Part shown: piece after piece, positions 32,261 to 44,398 of the stretch
Numbering within the stretch: position 1 is the stretch's first letter
How the letters are laid out: each line of letters starts with the position of its first letter
Source of the DNA: Cytospora piceicola
Taxonomy: Eukaryota; Ascomycota; Sordariomycetes; Diaporthales; Cytosporaceae
NCBI GenBank assembly: GCA_023375675.1
Contig: JALQBC010000022.1
Location: 434,001 to 498,000, forward strand
Direction: 5' to 3'
DNA length: 64,000 nt
Notes under the pieces: model-generated
Databases searched by the model: none
What the model saw: the letters and a program-made list of their open reading frames with translations, nothing else
Told to the model about the DNA's origin: nothing
Translations under genes and position numbers: made by a program

Positions 32261-32332
32261 TTTAATGGCCTGGTTTTTGGTATTGGTAGGGCGTTGTCAA
32301 TCTTGGGGAGGCATCGTCGTCGCCTTAGCCTG

Positions 32333-32359
32333 ACGCGTAAAGTCGGCATCGAGACGCGT
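32333..32359. promoter_or_regulatory. paired MluI cell-cycle boxes (ACGCGT)
   Basis: ACGCGT at 32333-32338 and 32354-32359, 21 bp apart, 73-99 bp upstream of the ORC5 start. The MCB/MBF element is known for G1/S replication genes in yeasts; regulation here is inferred. Confidence 0.5.
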
Positions 32360-32383
32360 CTTCGGGTTCTTCAAAGTTGGGAA

Positions 32384-32405
32384 TTACGGGTTAGGGTTAG
32401 GGTAA
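32384..32405. promoter_or_regulatory. interstitial telomere-like (telobox) element
   Basis: One TTACGGG unit, two TTAGGG units, then TAA. The fungal telomere repeat is TTAGGG; short interstitial copies in promoters (teloboxes) are bound by Tbf1/Teb1-type Myb proteins in yeasts. It lies about 125-145 bp from the ORC5 start. Confidence 0.6.
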
Positions 32406-32989
32406 TATCAGATTCGGATGAACAAAACCCTCCCCTGTCTTCTGCATCTGTCCCGGTTGCCCGGGCGGGAACATTGACTATTGAAGTTTAGATGGGCCGC
32501 GGTGGCACTGCAGGACTGCTGCACACCGGCACCTGAAGGTTGCCACACTGGCAGACTGGTTGACTAGACTCGGAGATTGGAGAAATATTGGATCGATACT
32601 ATGGAGATGATGGCACGGTACTTCCCACGTAGCTACTTAGGTACTTACTAAGTAAGTAGGTACTTCAATACATACCTACTTACATATCTACCACTCTAGT
32701 ACACATGCAGCCAACAGCCGAGCCTCAGGATAAATAATGTTTCAATTATCACTCGGGAGCTCGGGGATAATCTATAGCCCATGATTAGTATCAACATTAT
32801 ACAAGTCCATGGGCCCAACGATCATACACCTGAGCATCTAAGGACGTGACCTTGGAAGGATAGGGCCGGTCCGTTTAATAGCCACACCGGTCAACGTCTT
32901 TTCTCTTTAATCTATCCTGTTATTAGTTAGTCTCATCGACTATCAAGACATTCATCTCTAATCAGTAACACTACTTTTAGTCACACGCC

Positions 32990-34663
32990 ATGACCATTGT
33001 GGAAGTGGACCGGGACCGGGACCCTGACGGCGACGACGGCGTCACTCATCAAACATATAATCAAACCCAAACCCCAACGCCGATGGCTTCAGAAGAGAAA
33101 CCCTACCACGCGAAGCGGCCGCATAGGAAGTCACGCCTGGGCTGCCGCAATTGCAAAACACGCAGGGTCAAGTGCGACGAGACCAAGCCAAGCTGCCGTA
33201 ATTGCAGCCTGAGGAAGGAGACATGTGCTTATCCGTCGTCGTCTCAGCTTCCACCGCAGCCCTCCGCGTCCGCATCGTCGTCTTCGGCCGCTGCCTTGGC
33301 CTCCTCGTCTCTTTCCGATGTATCCGGTGTGGCTAATGCTGCTCCCTTCTCAGCCTTGGCATCCCCCGTCTCTCCACTGTCACAGCGCACTGCCGTTTCA
33401 CCTGCTGTGTCGTCCACCTCGCTCCTTCTCGCCCAGAGATCATCGCCCGCTCGATCGTGCGCCTCCCGCCGCGGCTCCGCCCATGATTCCTGGTTGTCCA
33501 ACAGCGGCAGCGGCAGGACTGATCTCATCATCGTGGATGAACCTCCCGTCAAGTTCGCGGGTGCGGATGAGCATGATATGAGATTGCTCTGGTTTTATAC
33601 AACCGAGACCTACGCCTCGGTTTCTATCGAGACCGGCCGGATTCCCTACGTCGACAGCATTCTCAAGTCCGAAATCGTTAGCTTCGCTTTCCAGAGCCCT
33701 TTCTTGATGGATTGCATACTAGGGCTGTCTGCCTTGCATATGCAGTCCTTGCATATGGTGGTCCCCGTATCCAAAGCCATCACATACAGGGCCCGCGCCT
33801 TCTTCGGGTACCGCAAGGCCATCGAAGGCGCCCAGCCAAAAGACTTTCCGGCTCTTCTGGCCTGCTCGGTGCTTCTGTGTGCTCTCTCGTCAGAGCTCTT
33901 CCGGGAACCGGATATGAAGCCCCTATACGTCATCGACTGGATGGTCGTCTGGCGCGGAATTGGTCTCATCATGGAATTCGTTCCCACCGAAGCCTTGTTC
34001 TCCTCCGGCTTATATAAGCTGTTTTCTCGACCTGCCTTCAACATCAACCAGGCAGCACTGTACATTCCGAACAACCTTCTTTGCATGATCGCGTCCATCA
34101 AGGAAGGTGACGAAGACTACCCTTATGTCGATGCCTACCACGACACTCTCAAGTTCCTGGGCGGCCTCTACCTCGAACTGGACGCTGGTATCAGTCCAGT
34201 GCTCAGCTTACGGATCATCACATTCTTCACTTTCTTGCCGAGGCCGTTCATAGAGCTGGGAAGGAAACACCGCCCGAGGGCCTTGATCATTTTAGCCCAC
34301 TATTTGGCTTTCTTGAAGATGGCCGAGAACGTCTGGTGGCTGGTCGGGATCGCAGATCGAGGGATCCAGGACATCATAGACCATCTCGGCCCGGAGTGGC
34401 AGTCCCTACTGGCCGTCCCACGAGCAGCCGTGGGCCTGTATGACAAGGTCGAGATCGCTAAACTGATCAAGGGCAATCATGCCTGGCAACCTGCCAAGGT
34501 CGACCAGGTTGTGCTTAATTCCAATAACCTCACCATGGTCAACAATGTCGGCGAGAAGGTTGCATATGACAAGCAGAAGGGCTGGGTGCCTCTGGAAAAG
34601 ACCACGGTGGAAGGTAACAGCTCGTCACGTTCAAGGAATTATCTATCGCCACCCAACACATGA
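32990..34663 (+). CDS. Zn(II)2Cys6 fungal transcription factor
   Basis: Single exon, 557 residues. The binuclear zinc cluster is at about residues 51-79, with spacing C-x2-C-x6-C-x6-C-x2-C-x6-C, preceded by the basic H-R-K-S-R-L-G-C-R-N-C-K. This start of the cluster is typical of the Upc2/Ecm22-like (sterol-uptake regulator type) subgroup. A Ser/Ala/Pro-rich linker (about 80-185) follows, and then a helical regulatory domain (about 190-520) with the usual L-L-W-F-Y-T and L-L-A-C-S-V-L-L-C motifs. It would bind DNA in the nucleus; the target pathway cannot be told. A second in-frame ATG at about 33083 could be the real start, as the first 30 residues are Asp/Arg-rich and low-complexity. It is divergently transcribed from ORC5. 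Confidence 0.9.
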   Translation: MTIVEVDRDRDPDGDDGVTHQTYNQTQTPTPMASEEKPYHAKRPHRKSRLGCRNCKTRRVKCDETKPSCRNCSLRKETCAYPSSSQLPPQPSASASSSSAAALASSSLSDVSGVANAAPFSALASPVSPLSQRTAVSPAVSSTSLLLAQRSSPARSCASRRGSAHDSWLSNSGSGRTDLIIVDEPPVKFAGADEHDMRLLWFYTTETYASVSIETGRIPYVDSILKSEIVSFAFQSPFLMDCILGLSALHMQSLHMVVPVSKAITYRARAFFGYRKAIEGAQPKDFPALLACSVLLCALSSELFREPDMKPLYVIDWMVVWRGIGLIMEFVPTEALFSSGLYKLFSRPAFNINQAALYIPNNLLCMIASIKEGDEDYPYVDAYHDTLKFLGGLYLELDAGISPVLSLRIITFFTFLPRPFIELGRKHRPRALIILAHYLAFLKMAENVWWLVGIADRGIQDIIDHLGPEWQSLLAVPRAAVGLYDKVEIAKLIKGNHAWQPAKVDQVVLNSNNLTMVNNVGEKVAYDKQKGWVPLEKTTVEGNSSSRSRNYLSPPNT

Positions 34664-36448
34664 GGAACGCAATTGACCGTCGAAACATTTTTCAACTTTG
34701 GGCTGGTTGGATTTGGTGTCACGATTGCGTTCTACAACTTGAGGCACATATTGTTACTGGGCTTGCTGATTCCGTACAAAACGCCAACCCTTCGTGGCTC
34801 ATTATCGTTGCAAGTGCTGGACTGGTATTGACGAAGGCAGTTCCGATAAAAACTCGAAAAACTGAACCATTGCCCACTTGCCGTCGAATTTTGCCACCAC
34901 GTTGGATAACAATGGCCTAGGGCAATCAATCTGTAACTGTCCATCTGGCATACCGCTACGGCAAGAGGATGTTCTCAGCGGAACAGGTTGGAGTCTGCTG
35001 ACCAAGGTTGTTTGTCCGCTGCTTGATAGTTTCTGGCAGCTCCGCGGATCCACAACCGTGTCTGTCAAGTCGTGTCAGATATGGGCTATCGGCCGAGTGC
35101 TGTTGCATCACATAGCACGAGCGAAATCGCCTCAGGCGTCTGGCGTGGCGGTAAGCATCTCGCCGCCAACACGTTGGGCATCGTGGCTCACAGGCACTTT
35201 TAGCGTCAGCGTGCCCGGCTTCATGCTCCAATGTCGAATTTCCAAGGTTATGACTTGTCTTCAGAACATATACCCCGTCACAAACAGCCTGTGGCCGACT
35301 AGACTGTGTAGTCCGAGACGGCGTAGGTTAACGCTGAGAATAATCGGTCTGCCTCTTGTCGCCACCAGCATATTTGAGTTATCCATGCTCGAGACATTGG
35401 ACGGATGTCGCTACCAGACTGCTGGGCCAGACAGTGATTTAGCCCTTGGTATCGGATCCAACACACTCGGAGACCAGGCCGATTCAAATGCAGACCCGGG
35501 CTGATGACTCGAATGACTTGATGATGACGACCAGCGGCGGGTTGAGGACATCTGTGTCTTCGGGTCTCAGTTTGTCAACGCACTGAAGCGCTACAGGCGC
35601 ACCTTAGGTTTTGGGGAATGACTGTAATCCCTCGAGGGGTTGTACTTTGGATGCAACCTCTGGTAAACAACTGTCCTGGCCAACTCATGCCAGAGGAGGG
35701 TATTCCAGAGATATTATGCCTATTTTGGGTAAAGCACTTGTAAAATATTTCAACAGATTCATTGAGTATCTGGCCGGAGCCTTCAAAGAAGACAAGGGCC
35801 TGTCAAGAAGTATTGTAGAACACCATGGTAGAAGTAATAATAAAAAAAAGACGGCGAGAAGCGTTAAAAGTCAGTAGGTGGGACGAAGACGGATCAATTG
35901 CACGGTACGAGTGAATCCAGCTAGAAGAGAAAATAGGATTCGTGAATGTCAGCCCTTCTTTGCTGAAGTGAAATTCTTTAATCGCAGTCTTCAAGTGAGC
36001 ATGTTACCAAGCTTTTGAGCTATAATAAGACTGCCTCGGTGTTGCTGTGATATGGGCTCATTCTAGGAATTATCACAGTACACCCACCTGAATATATGAC
36101 AGATATAGTCTGAACACTGGACTACAGAGCAGAGCTTAGTATCCATAGTAAGCTCACGGGGCTGTAGGTCATCGACATAGATGAGCATGTCGAAGCAGGA
36201 GAAAGGATCTTTGCGAGCCGCTTACATCTTGGTCATGCACGTTGTAATGATACCACATCACATAATTGGGACCGAGGAAGTGTAACCAAAATCTTGAAGT
36301 CGTTTAGGCCAGCAGGGATATTTGCGATATCCACATTACGCCGTCCAATATGGTAACAATAAAACATCTATCATGATATCCCACCCTGCCGTCACTTTTC
36401 TCCAACCGAAACGCCTGTCCTAGTTTCTCCAGTCCGCATTACTTTCTC
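34664..36448. other. 1.8 kb spacer
   Basis: No supportable gene. A 208-codon frame at 34878-35504 starts at TTG, contains no family motif and has no matching splice structure, so I do not call it. The right part is the AT-rich 3' flank of RVB2. Confidence 0.55.
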
Positions 36449-38644
<2,196 letters not shown>

Positions 38645-40693
38645 ATGTCTTCTCGCGACTTCAGCTCTGGTCAGTTTCCCAACTCCTACCGGCAACCCCC
38701 ATCTGGTCCTCGTGACCGTTCTTCTCATTGGGACCCAGTCAGAGGAAGCTCTTCCCGCGGTCTCTCTGGAGATTATGACCGCGATCGCGACAGGGGCTTC
38801 TACGACCGTGATCGTGACCGTGACCGTGATCGTGACCGCGATCTTCGTGATCGTGACCGCCGCCAGGAGCCCCGCGATCGCGAACTCATCCGCCGTAATT
38901 CAGACATAAATCGGCCTCCCCCCGGACCCCGATCGCAGTCACCCAAGATGCCTTCTCCAGACAAGGCATCGGCCGAGGTTGCAAAGGGCCTCCGTACCGT
39001 TTGCGACCTCATGACCCAAATGGTTCAGTTGTCCTACAAGAAAGACATCGAAACCAAGGCTTCTAAGAAGAGGGAGCAGGACTACAACAACAAAGTTTCT
39101 GGCGCCAAGCAGTTTCCCGCTGTAAGGGAGCTCTACGCCAAATACAACAAACACCACAAAGATATTGTGGAGCCCATCGAGAAGAAGCTTGCCGATCTCG
39201 CGACGGACTACCAAATTGTAACCGACAATTTTGCAGAGTCTCTTGTCAAAGCGTTGCCTGTCAACGAGGTCAAGATTCGCCAAGCTATTGAAGCGGCGAA
39301 AGGCGAACTGAGCCGCGAGACGAAATCCTCATCCTCACAGCCAGCGCAGGGCGATCGATTACAGAAGCTAGAGGAGCTAGTTAATTCGCTGAAAGAGAAG
39401 CATGAAACGCAAGATCGCGAGTTGGCCAACTTGAAGAAGCTGAATGACGAGCTGCGCACAGGGGAGAGCAATGCTGGGACCTTGAAGAAAGAGAGAGAAC
39501 AGCTCCGATCGGAGAACCAGTCATTAAAGACCCAACTCGATGCACTCGCCGAGAGGGTTGGATTAGTCGAAGCATGGAAAGCAGAATACCCCAAGACGGT
39601 TGACTCGCAATGGGCGGAATACAGCAAGTCCATGGAACAAGTCAAAGCCGAATGCAGCTCCATTACGACGCAGATCAACTCGAAGCCAATGCAGGACGAT
39701 ACTACGCGTGAGCAGATAGCGGCTTTGGAACGGACAGATGACGCACTGAGCGCAGACATTGCCGCCCTGAAGAAATACGTCGATGGTCACGAGGACCTAC
39801 TGGCCAATGTCGATATCGAAAATCTTGATGATACCATTGCCAAAGTGCAGGAGTACCCGACGTACAGTGCATTGGATGATCGAGTCGCTCTCCAACAGGC
39901 TGATGTCGATAGCCTCAAGGGCTCCCTTCATGCTACAAAGCAAGACCTCGAGAGAGGTCTTGACCAAACTTTCAAGGGCTTTTCGAACAAGGTCATCGAA
40001 TATTGCGGACAAAAGTTCGATGGGTTCGAGGGCCGCGTCAAAGTTCTGGAGGCGGCCGACTCGAGTGCAGATATCAACCCAAGCTCTAGAGCTCACCCAC
40101 CTCAAGCAGGCTCCTCGGCCCCAGGGTTGGCTTCAGCCAGCGGACCAGAGGTTGCATCGGTGCTCCAAGGCTTTTCGTCTCGGTTGGATGCGGCAGAATC
40201 TCTCCTGACTGCTGAAGTGTCCAGAGTCAGTACCACCGAAACGAATGTCGGCACTTTGCAAAGCCAGACTGAAGCCTTGCAAACCAACATCAAGGCTATA
40301 CGAGACGAGACAGATAATCGGTGTGCGGCTTTGGAGATAATGGTCGAGAGCCTCGATGGCCAGTGGAATAACTTGAACACCACACAGATGGCCGAGTACA
40401 TGCTCGATCATCTGAGTCGGCTGCAGCCAAGTCAATTGACGCCCGAACTGCGTCAGCTTCATATGAGGCTGGTTGATGTGGAGAAGAGCGTTCATGCTGA
40501 AAAGCAGGAACGCCGAGCTATACGAGATCGTGTCCGATCTTCCTACGAAGTCATTGCGGACGCAGGCGAGAAGCGAGTCTACGCTGAAGATGAGGCATTC
40601 CACCGTCAGAAGCGCGCGAGGCATGAGGGCCTGAACAGCGTGTCTAGCGTGGACAGCATGAATGGAGTTGCAAATGGCCATCCTCACCCGTGA
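38645..40693 (+). CDS. coiled-coil protein with Arg-Asp repeats
   Basis: Single exon, 682 residues, not assigned to a named family. The N-terminus (about residues 1-40) is Ser/Pro/Gly-rich. Residues about 42-75 are a near-perfect Asp-Arg alternating repeat, from a GACCGT/GATCGT tract at about 38776-38860, as seen in some RNA-binding and splicing proteins. After a Pro-rich linker, about residues 110-640 are strongly helical with long coiled-coil stretches (for example L-Q-K-L-E-E-L-V-N-S-L-K-E-K-H). The tail has a basic K-R-A-R-H cluster that could be an NLS. A role in RNA processing or as a nuclear scaffold is a guess. It shares an upstream region with RVB2. Confidence 0.82.
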   Translation: MSSRDFSSGQFPNSYRQPPSGPRDRSSHWDPVRGSSSRGLSGDYDRDRDRGFYDRDRDRDRDRDRDLRDRDRRQEPRDRELIRRNSDINRPPPGPRSQSPKMPSPDKASAEVAKGLRTVCDLMTQMVQLSYKKDIETKASKKREQDYNNKVSGAKQFPAVRELYAKYNKHHKDIVEPIEKKLADLATDYQIVTDNFAESLVKALPVNEVKIRQAIEAAKGELSRETKSSSSQPAQGDRLQKLEELVNSLKEKHETQDRELANLKKLNDELRTGESNAGTLKKEREQLRSENQSLKTQLDALAERVGLVEAWKAEYPKTVDSQWAEYSKSMEQVKAECSSITTQINSKPMQDDTTREQIAALERTDDALSADIAALKKYVDGHEDLLANVDIENLDDTIAKVQEYPTYSALDDRVALQQADVDSLKGSLHATKQDLERGLDQTFKGFSNKVIEYCGQKFDGFEGRVKVLEAADSSADINPSSRAHPPQAGSSAPGLASASGPEVASVLQGFSSRLDAAESLLTAEVSRVSTTETNVGTLQSQTEALQTNIKAIRDETDNRCAALEIMVESLDGQWNNLNTTQMAEYMLDHLSRLQPSQLTPELRQLHMRLVDVEKSVHAEKQERRAIRDRVRSSYEVIADAGEKRVYAEDEAFHRQKRARHEGLNSVSSVDSMNGVANGHPHP

Positions 40694-41459
40694 GCAGCTA
40701 TATAGGAGTATGGATCTGACGTTTATACCGTCAGAGGACGCTTGATACTAGGCATTGGGACTAGGGAGGTGAGGAGGATGGCACTTGACCCATGAAGTAG
40801 CTACCTAGGGAGTCGGGAGAGCCTGGTGAAGGCTGCGTTGTGGAGGATGTCTGGCACCAGACTTGTGTGTTGTTTTGTGACAATAGGCTTGCATGGACAT
40901 CGCGGGACACATGTGCTTGGTTGCCTGGGCTTTCTTACTGGCATTATCCCATGTCTTGCTTCATGCATTGGGATATTTGATGATGGTTGTTGAAGCATGT
41001 TAGAGATACCCCGGGGAAAACTACCGGTCTTAAGGTAGGTAGATATTTGTACGTACTTGCAGGCAGTTTCGTGGGCTGCATAGAAACCACAGGCACCCCC
41101 CCCCCCTTTCTTTAAGGGGCAATATTGAGCCCGGTTTACTTTATTTACACCAGGACCCTGGCTGCCTGGTCAGCTCAAAATTCACAGGGTTCGCAGAATG
41201 CTTACCTAATCCTAAAACGTGGGGAAACTTGGGGAACCAAGACTGTCGTCATTCACGCTGCCTGCCTGCCGCTACTAATATCCGAGAGCTCGTCCTCGCT
41301 TCATAATATGTAGTAGAACCAAGCCATCTAGGCCATTACGCTTTGATTGTCCAACTCCCTTTTGGCCAGTCTTGAAGCGAGAAACCGGCGACGCACCTTT
41401 CCACCCGCCATCTCTTTCCTCTTCAACCTGCCTCTCATTCACAATCCTACAACTTGGAC
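40694..41459. other. spacer upstream of UFD1
   Basis: No gene. It contains a GTAGCTACCTAGGG motif (about 40797-40811), AAGGTAGGTAG (about 41032-41042) and a C10 run (41097-41106). The last ~150 bp are pyrimidine-rich, as expected of a fungal promoter and leader. Confidence 0.6.
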
Positions 41460-42782
41460 ATGGTGAGTCGCTCGGACCTTAAACCCAAACCACTCTACGT
41501 CCCTCACCCGTCGCAGACACGGAACATCAGGAGCTAACGGATCGTCTTCCCATCTTGCAGTTCAACCCTCCATACGGCGGGATGGATCCGAACAATCCCC
41601 AAGACTTCCTCAATATGGCGCGGTCGATGCGCAGGCCCATCACCCAACGATTCGACGAATACTACCGCTGCTATCCCATGGTGATGGCGCCCGGCCCCGA
41701 ACGGACGGACCTGAACTATGGATCTAAGATCTTGCTGCCACCTTCAGCACTAGACAAGGTATCGAAGCTCCACGTACAGTGGCCGCTCCTTATGGAGCTG
41801 GTCAATGGTGAAAAGGGCAGCCACACTCATGCCGGTGTGCTGGAGTTCGTGGCGGAGGAAGGCAGAGCATACCTGCCGCAGTGGGCAAGTACAACTGCGC
41901 CTTCATGATTCCCATTCATGCTGTCCAGGGTGGTATTAACATGCTCCGCAGATGATGCAAACGCTGCTTCTCGACGTCGGCGACATGATCCAGATTAGGA
42001 CCACCTCTCTCGAGCTCGCAAGATTGGTTAAGCTCCAGCCACAGTCCGTCAACTTCCTCGACATCAGCGATCCAAAGGCCGTCCTTGAACGCGCTTTCCG
42101 AAATTTTGCCACGCTTACCAAGGGCGATATCTTCAACTTCGAGTACAACGACACGGTGTACGATGTCGCAGTGCTAGACGTCAAACCCGAGACAGAGAAG
42201 ATGGGAGTCTGCATGATCGAGACTGATGTGTCGGTGGACTTTGCGCCTCCCGTGGGCTACGTTGAACCTAGCAAGCCAGTGGGCAGCGGCACCAGCACGC
42301 CAAGGAGTACCAGGGGCGGCCTGCCAGCAGGAGGCTTGTTGCACAACCAAGGGACCATGGCGCAGGCCATCAACTACAACACCATCGCACCCTCCTCCGC
42401 GGCTGCCCAGGCGACGAACTTTCAGGGAGGAGGAAACAAGATCGGCGGGAAAAAAGGCAGTAAGGTGCCTACTCCGCAGCCAGCCACTCCCGTTGCAGGT
42501 ATGTCGGCGAATAGTGAACCCGGTCCTACCCGCAGACGGACAAATGGGCCCCTGCCACTACGGCTCCCCTCGAACAAGCTTTTCCTCGGCTACGAAATCA
42601 AGCCGTATAAGAGCAAAGAGGAGAAGGAAAAGGAGAACACGGGTACCCAAAAGCCACATTTTGCAGGTCAGGGGCAGACGTTAAGAGGAGTGGTCAAGAA
42701 GGGCGAAAGTGAGGAGGAAACAAAGGCTCCAGAGAAGAAGCCCGACGTTGGCCGTCGCTTGGATGGGAAAAGCATCCAGTAG
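41460..42782 (+). CDS. UFD1: ubiquitin fusion degradation protein 1 (Ufd1)
   Basis: Three coding exons: 41460-41462 (the ATG alone), 41561-41884 and 41952-42782; 385 residues. The ATG is followed at once by donor GTGAGT; splicing to TTGCAG| gives M-F-N-P-P-Y-G-G-M-D. The second intron is GC-AG: donor GCAAGT at 41885, branch ATTAAC, acceptor CGCAG, joining ...AYLPQW to MMQTLLLDVGD. That junction matches the invariant Ufd1 sequence and no GT donor would keep the frame. The Ufd1 double-psi barrel spans about residues 15-190 (F-L-D-I-S-D-P-K-A-V-L-E). A disordered tail with Cdc48-binding-type basic and hydrophobic segments follows. Ufd1-Npl4 is the Cdc48/p97 adaptor that extracts polyubiquitinated proteins in ERAD and chromatin turnover. 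Confidence 0.95.
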
Positions 42783-43337
42783 TGTTGTTGTGTAAAGCTT
42801 CAGAGGCAGGGGTATTCATGGATGTTTATGCATTTCGGTTTTGGAGCAAAGGAGTCCAGGTTTCACGACACCGCGGTAGACAGGGCAGGCTTATGAAGGT
42901 TGTGATTTCTCCGCAGGGTGTCCAGGTGCAGTTTTAGACGTGGAAGATCAATGATATTCGTGGATGGCTCACTGATACGCGGTTTAGCTGCTGTTCTCCT
43001 ATCCTACACACACCAAAATTTTGCTTCGTCGGCCAAATACGCAAAACGCGATGTAACGCACCGCACCGCACCGCACCGCACCGCACCGCACAGAAATTTC
43101 CGTCAAAAAGCAAACCTTGCAAACTTGCCCAGCTATATCCGCCATCAAAGGGCCAAAAGCTGACAAAAGCTGACATGTGAACTGAGTGGAGTAAAGGTTC
43201 CATCGTCAACGCAAACAACAACACGGCCCCTAGCTGTTCCCCTCCCATGCCGTTTCGTGTGGCAACGAGCGGGTGCAGATGTTCTCGTTGTCCACGATAG
43301 AAAGCCGGTCATCACCGACATGACGGACGGTCAAGAC
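42783..43337. other. convergent spacer with CGCAC repeats
   Basis: No gene. It holds seven CGCAC pentamers at 43057-43091; the Thr-Ala-Pro-His-Arg frames across it are artefacts of the repeat. It marks the boundary between housekeeping genes and the Myb-like cluster. Confidence 0.65.
43057..43091. repeat. CGCAC pentanucleotide tandem repeat (7 copies)
   Basis: Seven perfect CGCAC units in a row. The complementary GGTGC/CGGTG pentamer recurs at about 12740-12780 in another spacer. Confidence 0.9.
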
Positions 43338-44398
43338 CTAGACGTCGAGCGCGAAGTCATAGTCCTCGTCGTTCTCCTCGGGCTTGGGCTGGAATTTGAC
43401 GCCCTCATCCTCGTCAGCCTCGCCCTCGTCCTCATCAGCGTCGTGCTCGACCTCCTGCTTGACCTTCTTGGCAGAGTTGCGAGGGGCCTTGGTCTTCGCA
43501 ATGGGGTCGGCGACGAAGGCGCCGAGGGGGGAGTCGCCCTCGTCGTCGTCCTCATCGGCGGCCCGCTTCTTGCCCTTGCCTTTGCCCTTGCCCTTGCCAG
43601 AGGCGGGGGTCTTCGGGGTCTTCGGGGTGCAGACGGCACGGGAACCTCCGGCCTTCTTGGCGGGAGTGGCGGGGGCACTGCTGCTATCGCCGTTTCCGGC
43701 GTTGTCGGGATGGCGCTGGCGGAACTCTTTGAGGATCTTCTTGCTCCACTGCTGAGCTGTGCGAGTATGAGATACCAGCTTTGTGAGGTAACATGGGGAT
43801 GAGGTGGGGACGAAGGGGAGATACAATTGCTGCATGGAAATATGGTATTCTCATAATGAGGGTGGGTACTTGAATTGATGAGGGGGGGGGGGTAGCAGAC
43901 AAAACCGAACCAGGGGAGGATTGGGACGTGTAACAGGGTGAACGCGGTCAATCGCATCAAATTGTCAGGGTCAGACTTACACATGGCGCCCTTGGAAAAG
44001 TCATGGCCCCAAGTCTTAGAAAGCCAGGTCAGTCAGAGATGGCTGCCGAGGGGGTTACAGCGTGGCGGTATACCTTCATGTATTGCTCAACCTTCTCCCA
44101 ATTGGCCTTGACATTGACGTTGCCGTCGTTGGCAGACATCAAGACAGCGAAGGTCAAGTCCTTGTTGGACGCGTCATTCCCTTCCGATACAGGTGTCAGT
44201 ATCATCGTAAATTTATGGTTAATCGGACACTGATGATCTTGAGTTGAATCGGTACGACGTAGACAATGAGGTGTCGAGGGTCGATTTGATGGAGGAGGGG
44301 ACGTGTTGATGTTGGAGAGGAGGGGGGAAGGGGCAGTACGCGTCGCGGTTTAGGTGAAACGGGTTTTGAAAATATGAAAACTTACACTTGCTACTCAT
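43338..44398 (-). CDS. Myb-like DNA-binding protein (cluster member 1)
   Basis: Four exons: 44386-44398 (13 nt), 44074-44180, 43981-44014 and 43338-43756; 190 residues. Introns are 205, 59 and 224 bp. Donors are GTAAGT, GTATAC and GTAAGT; two acceptors are AAG, which is less usual, and the last is CACAG. The assembled N-terminus starts K-W-N-D-A-S-N-K-D-L and continues through A-N-W-E-K-V to Q-Q-W-S-K-K-I-L-K-E-F: a three-helix Myb/SANT-like domain of the fungal type. The tail has T-P-K-T-P-K-T-P, a Gly-Lys repeat with K-K-R, acidic stretches and a V-K-Q-E SUMO-type motif. Probably a nuclear DNA-binding or chromatin protein; target unknown. Splice sites were chosen by frame and by matching the domain in neighbours. 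Confidence 0.72.

Larger units (their letters stand above)
32261..32989. other. divergent promoter, ORC5 / Zn2Cys6 regulator
   Basis: No gene. Near the ORC5 end lie two ACGCGT boxes and a TTAGGG-type element. Further right, 32627-32695 is dense in TACTTAGGTA / AAGTAGGTAC palindromic motifs, followed by AT-rich sequence before the regulator's ATG. Confidence 0.65.

Noticed and set aside
34878..35504. 208-codon frame downstream of the Zn2Cys6 gene
   Set aside because: Begins at TTG, has no recognised motif and overlaps other equally unsupported frames.
42918..43163. 81-codon frame with repeated Thr-Ala-Pro-His-Arg
   Set aside because: Artefact of the CGCAC tandem repeat.
43257..43802. 181-codon frame antisense to the 43338 gene
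   Set aside because: Val/Leu-rich shadow of the acidic and Lys-rich sense coding sequence.
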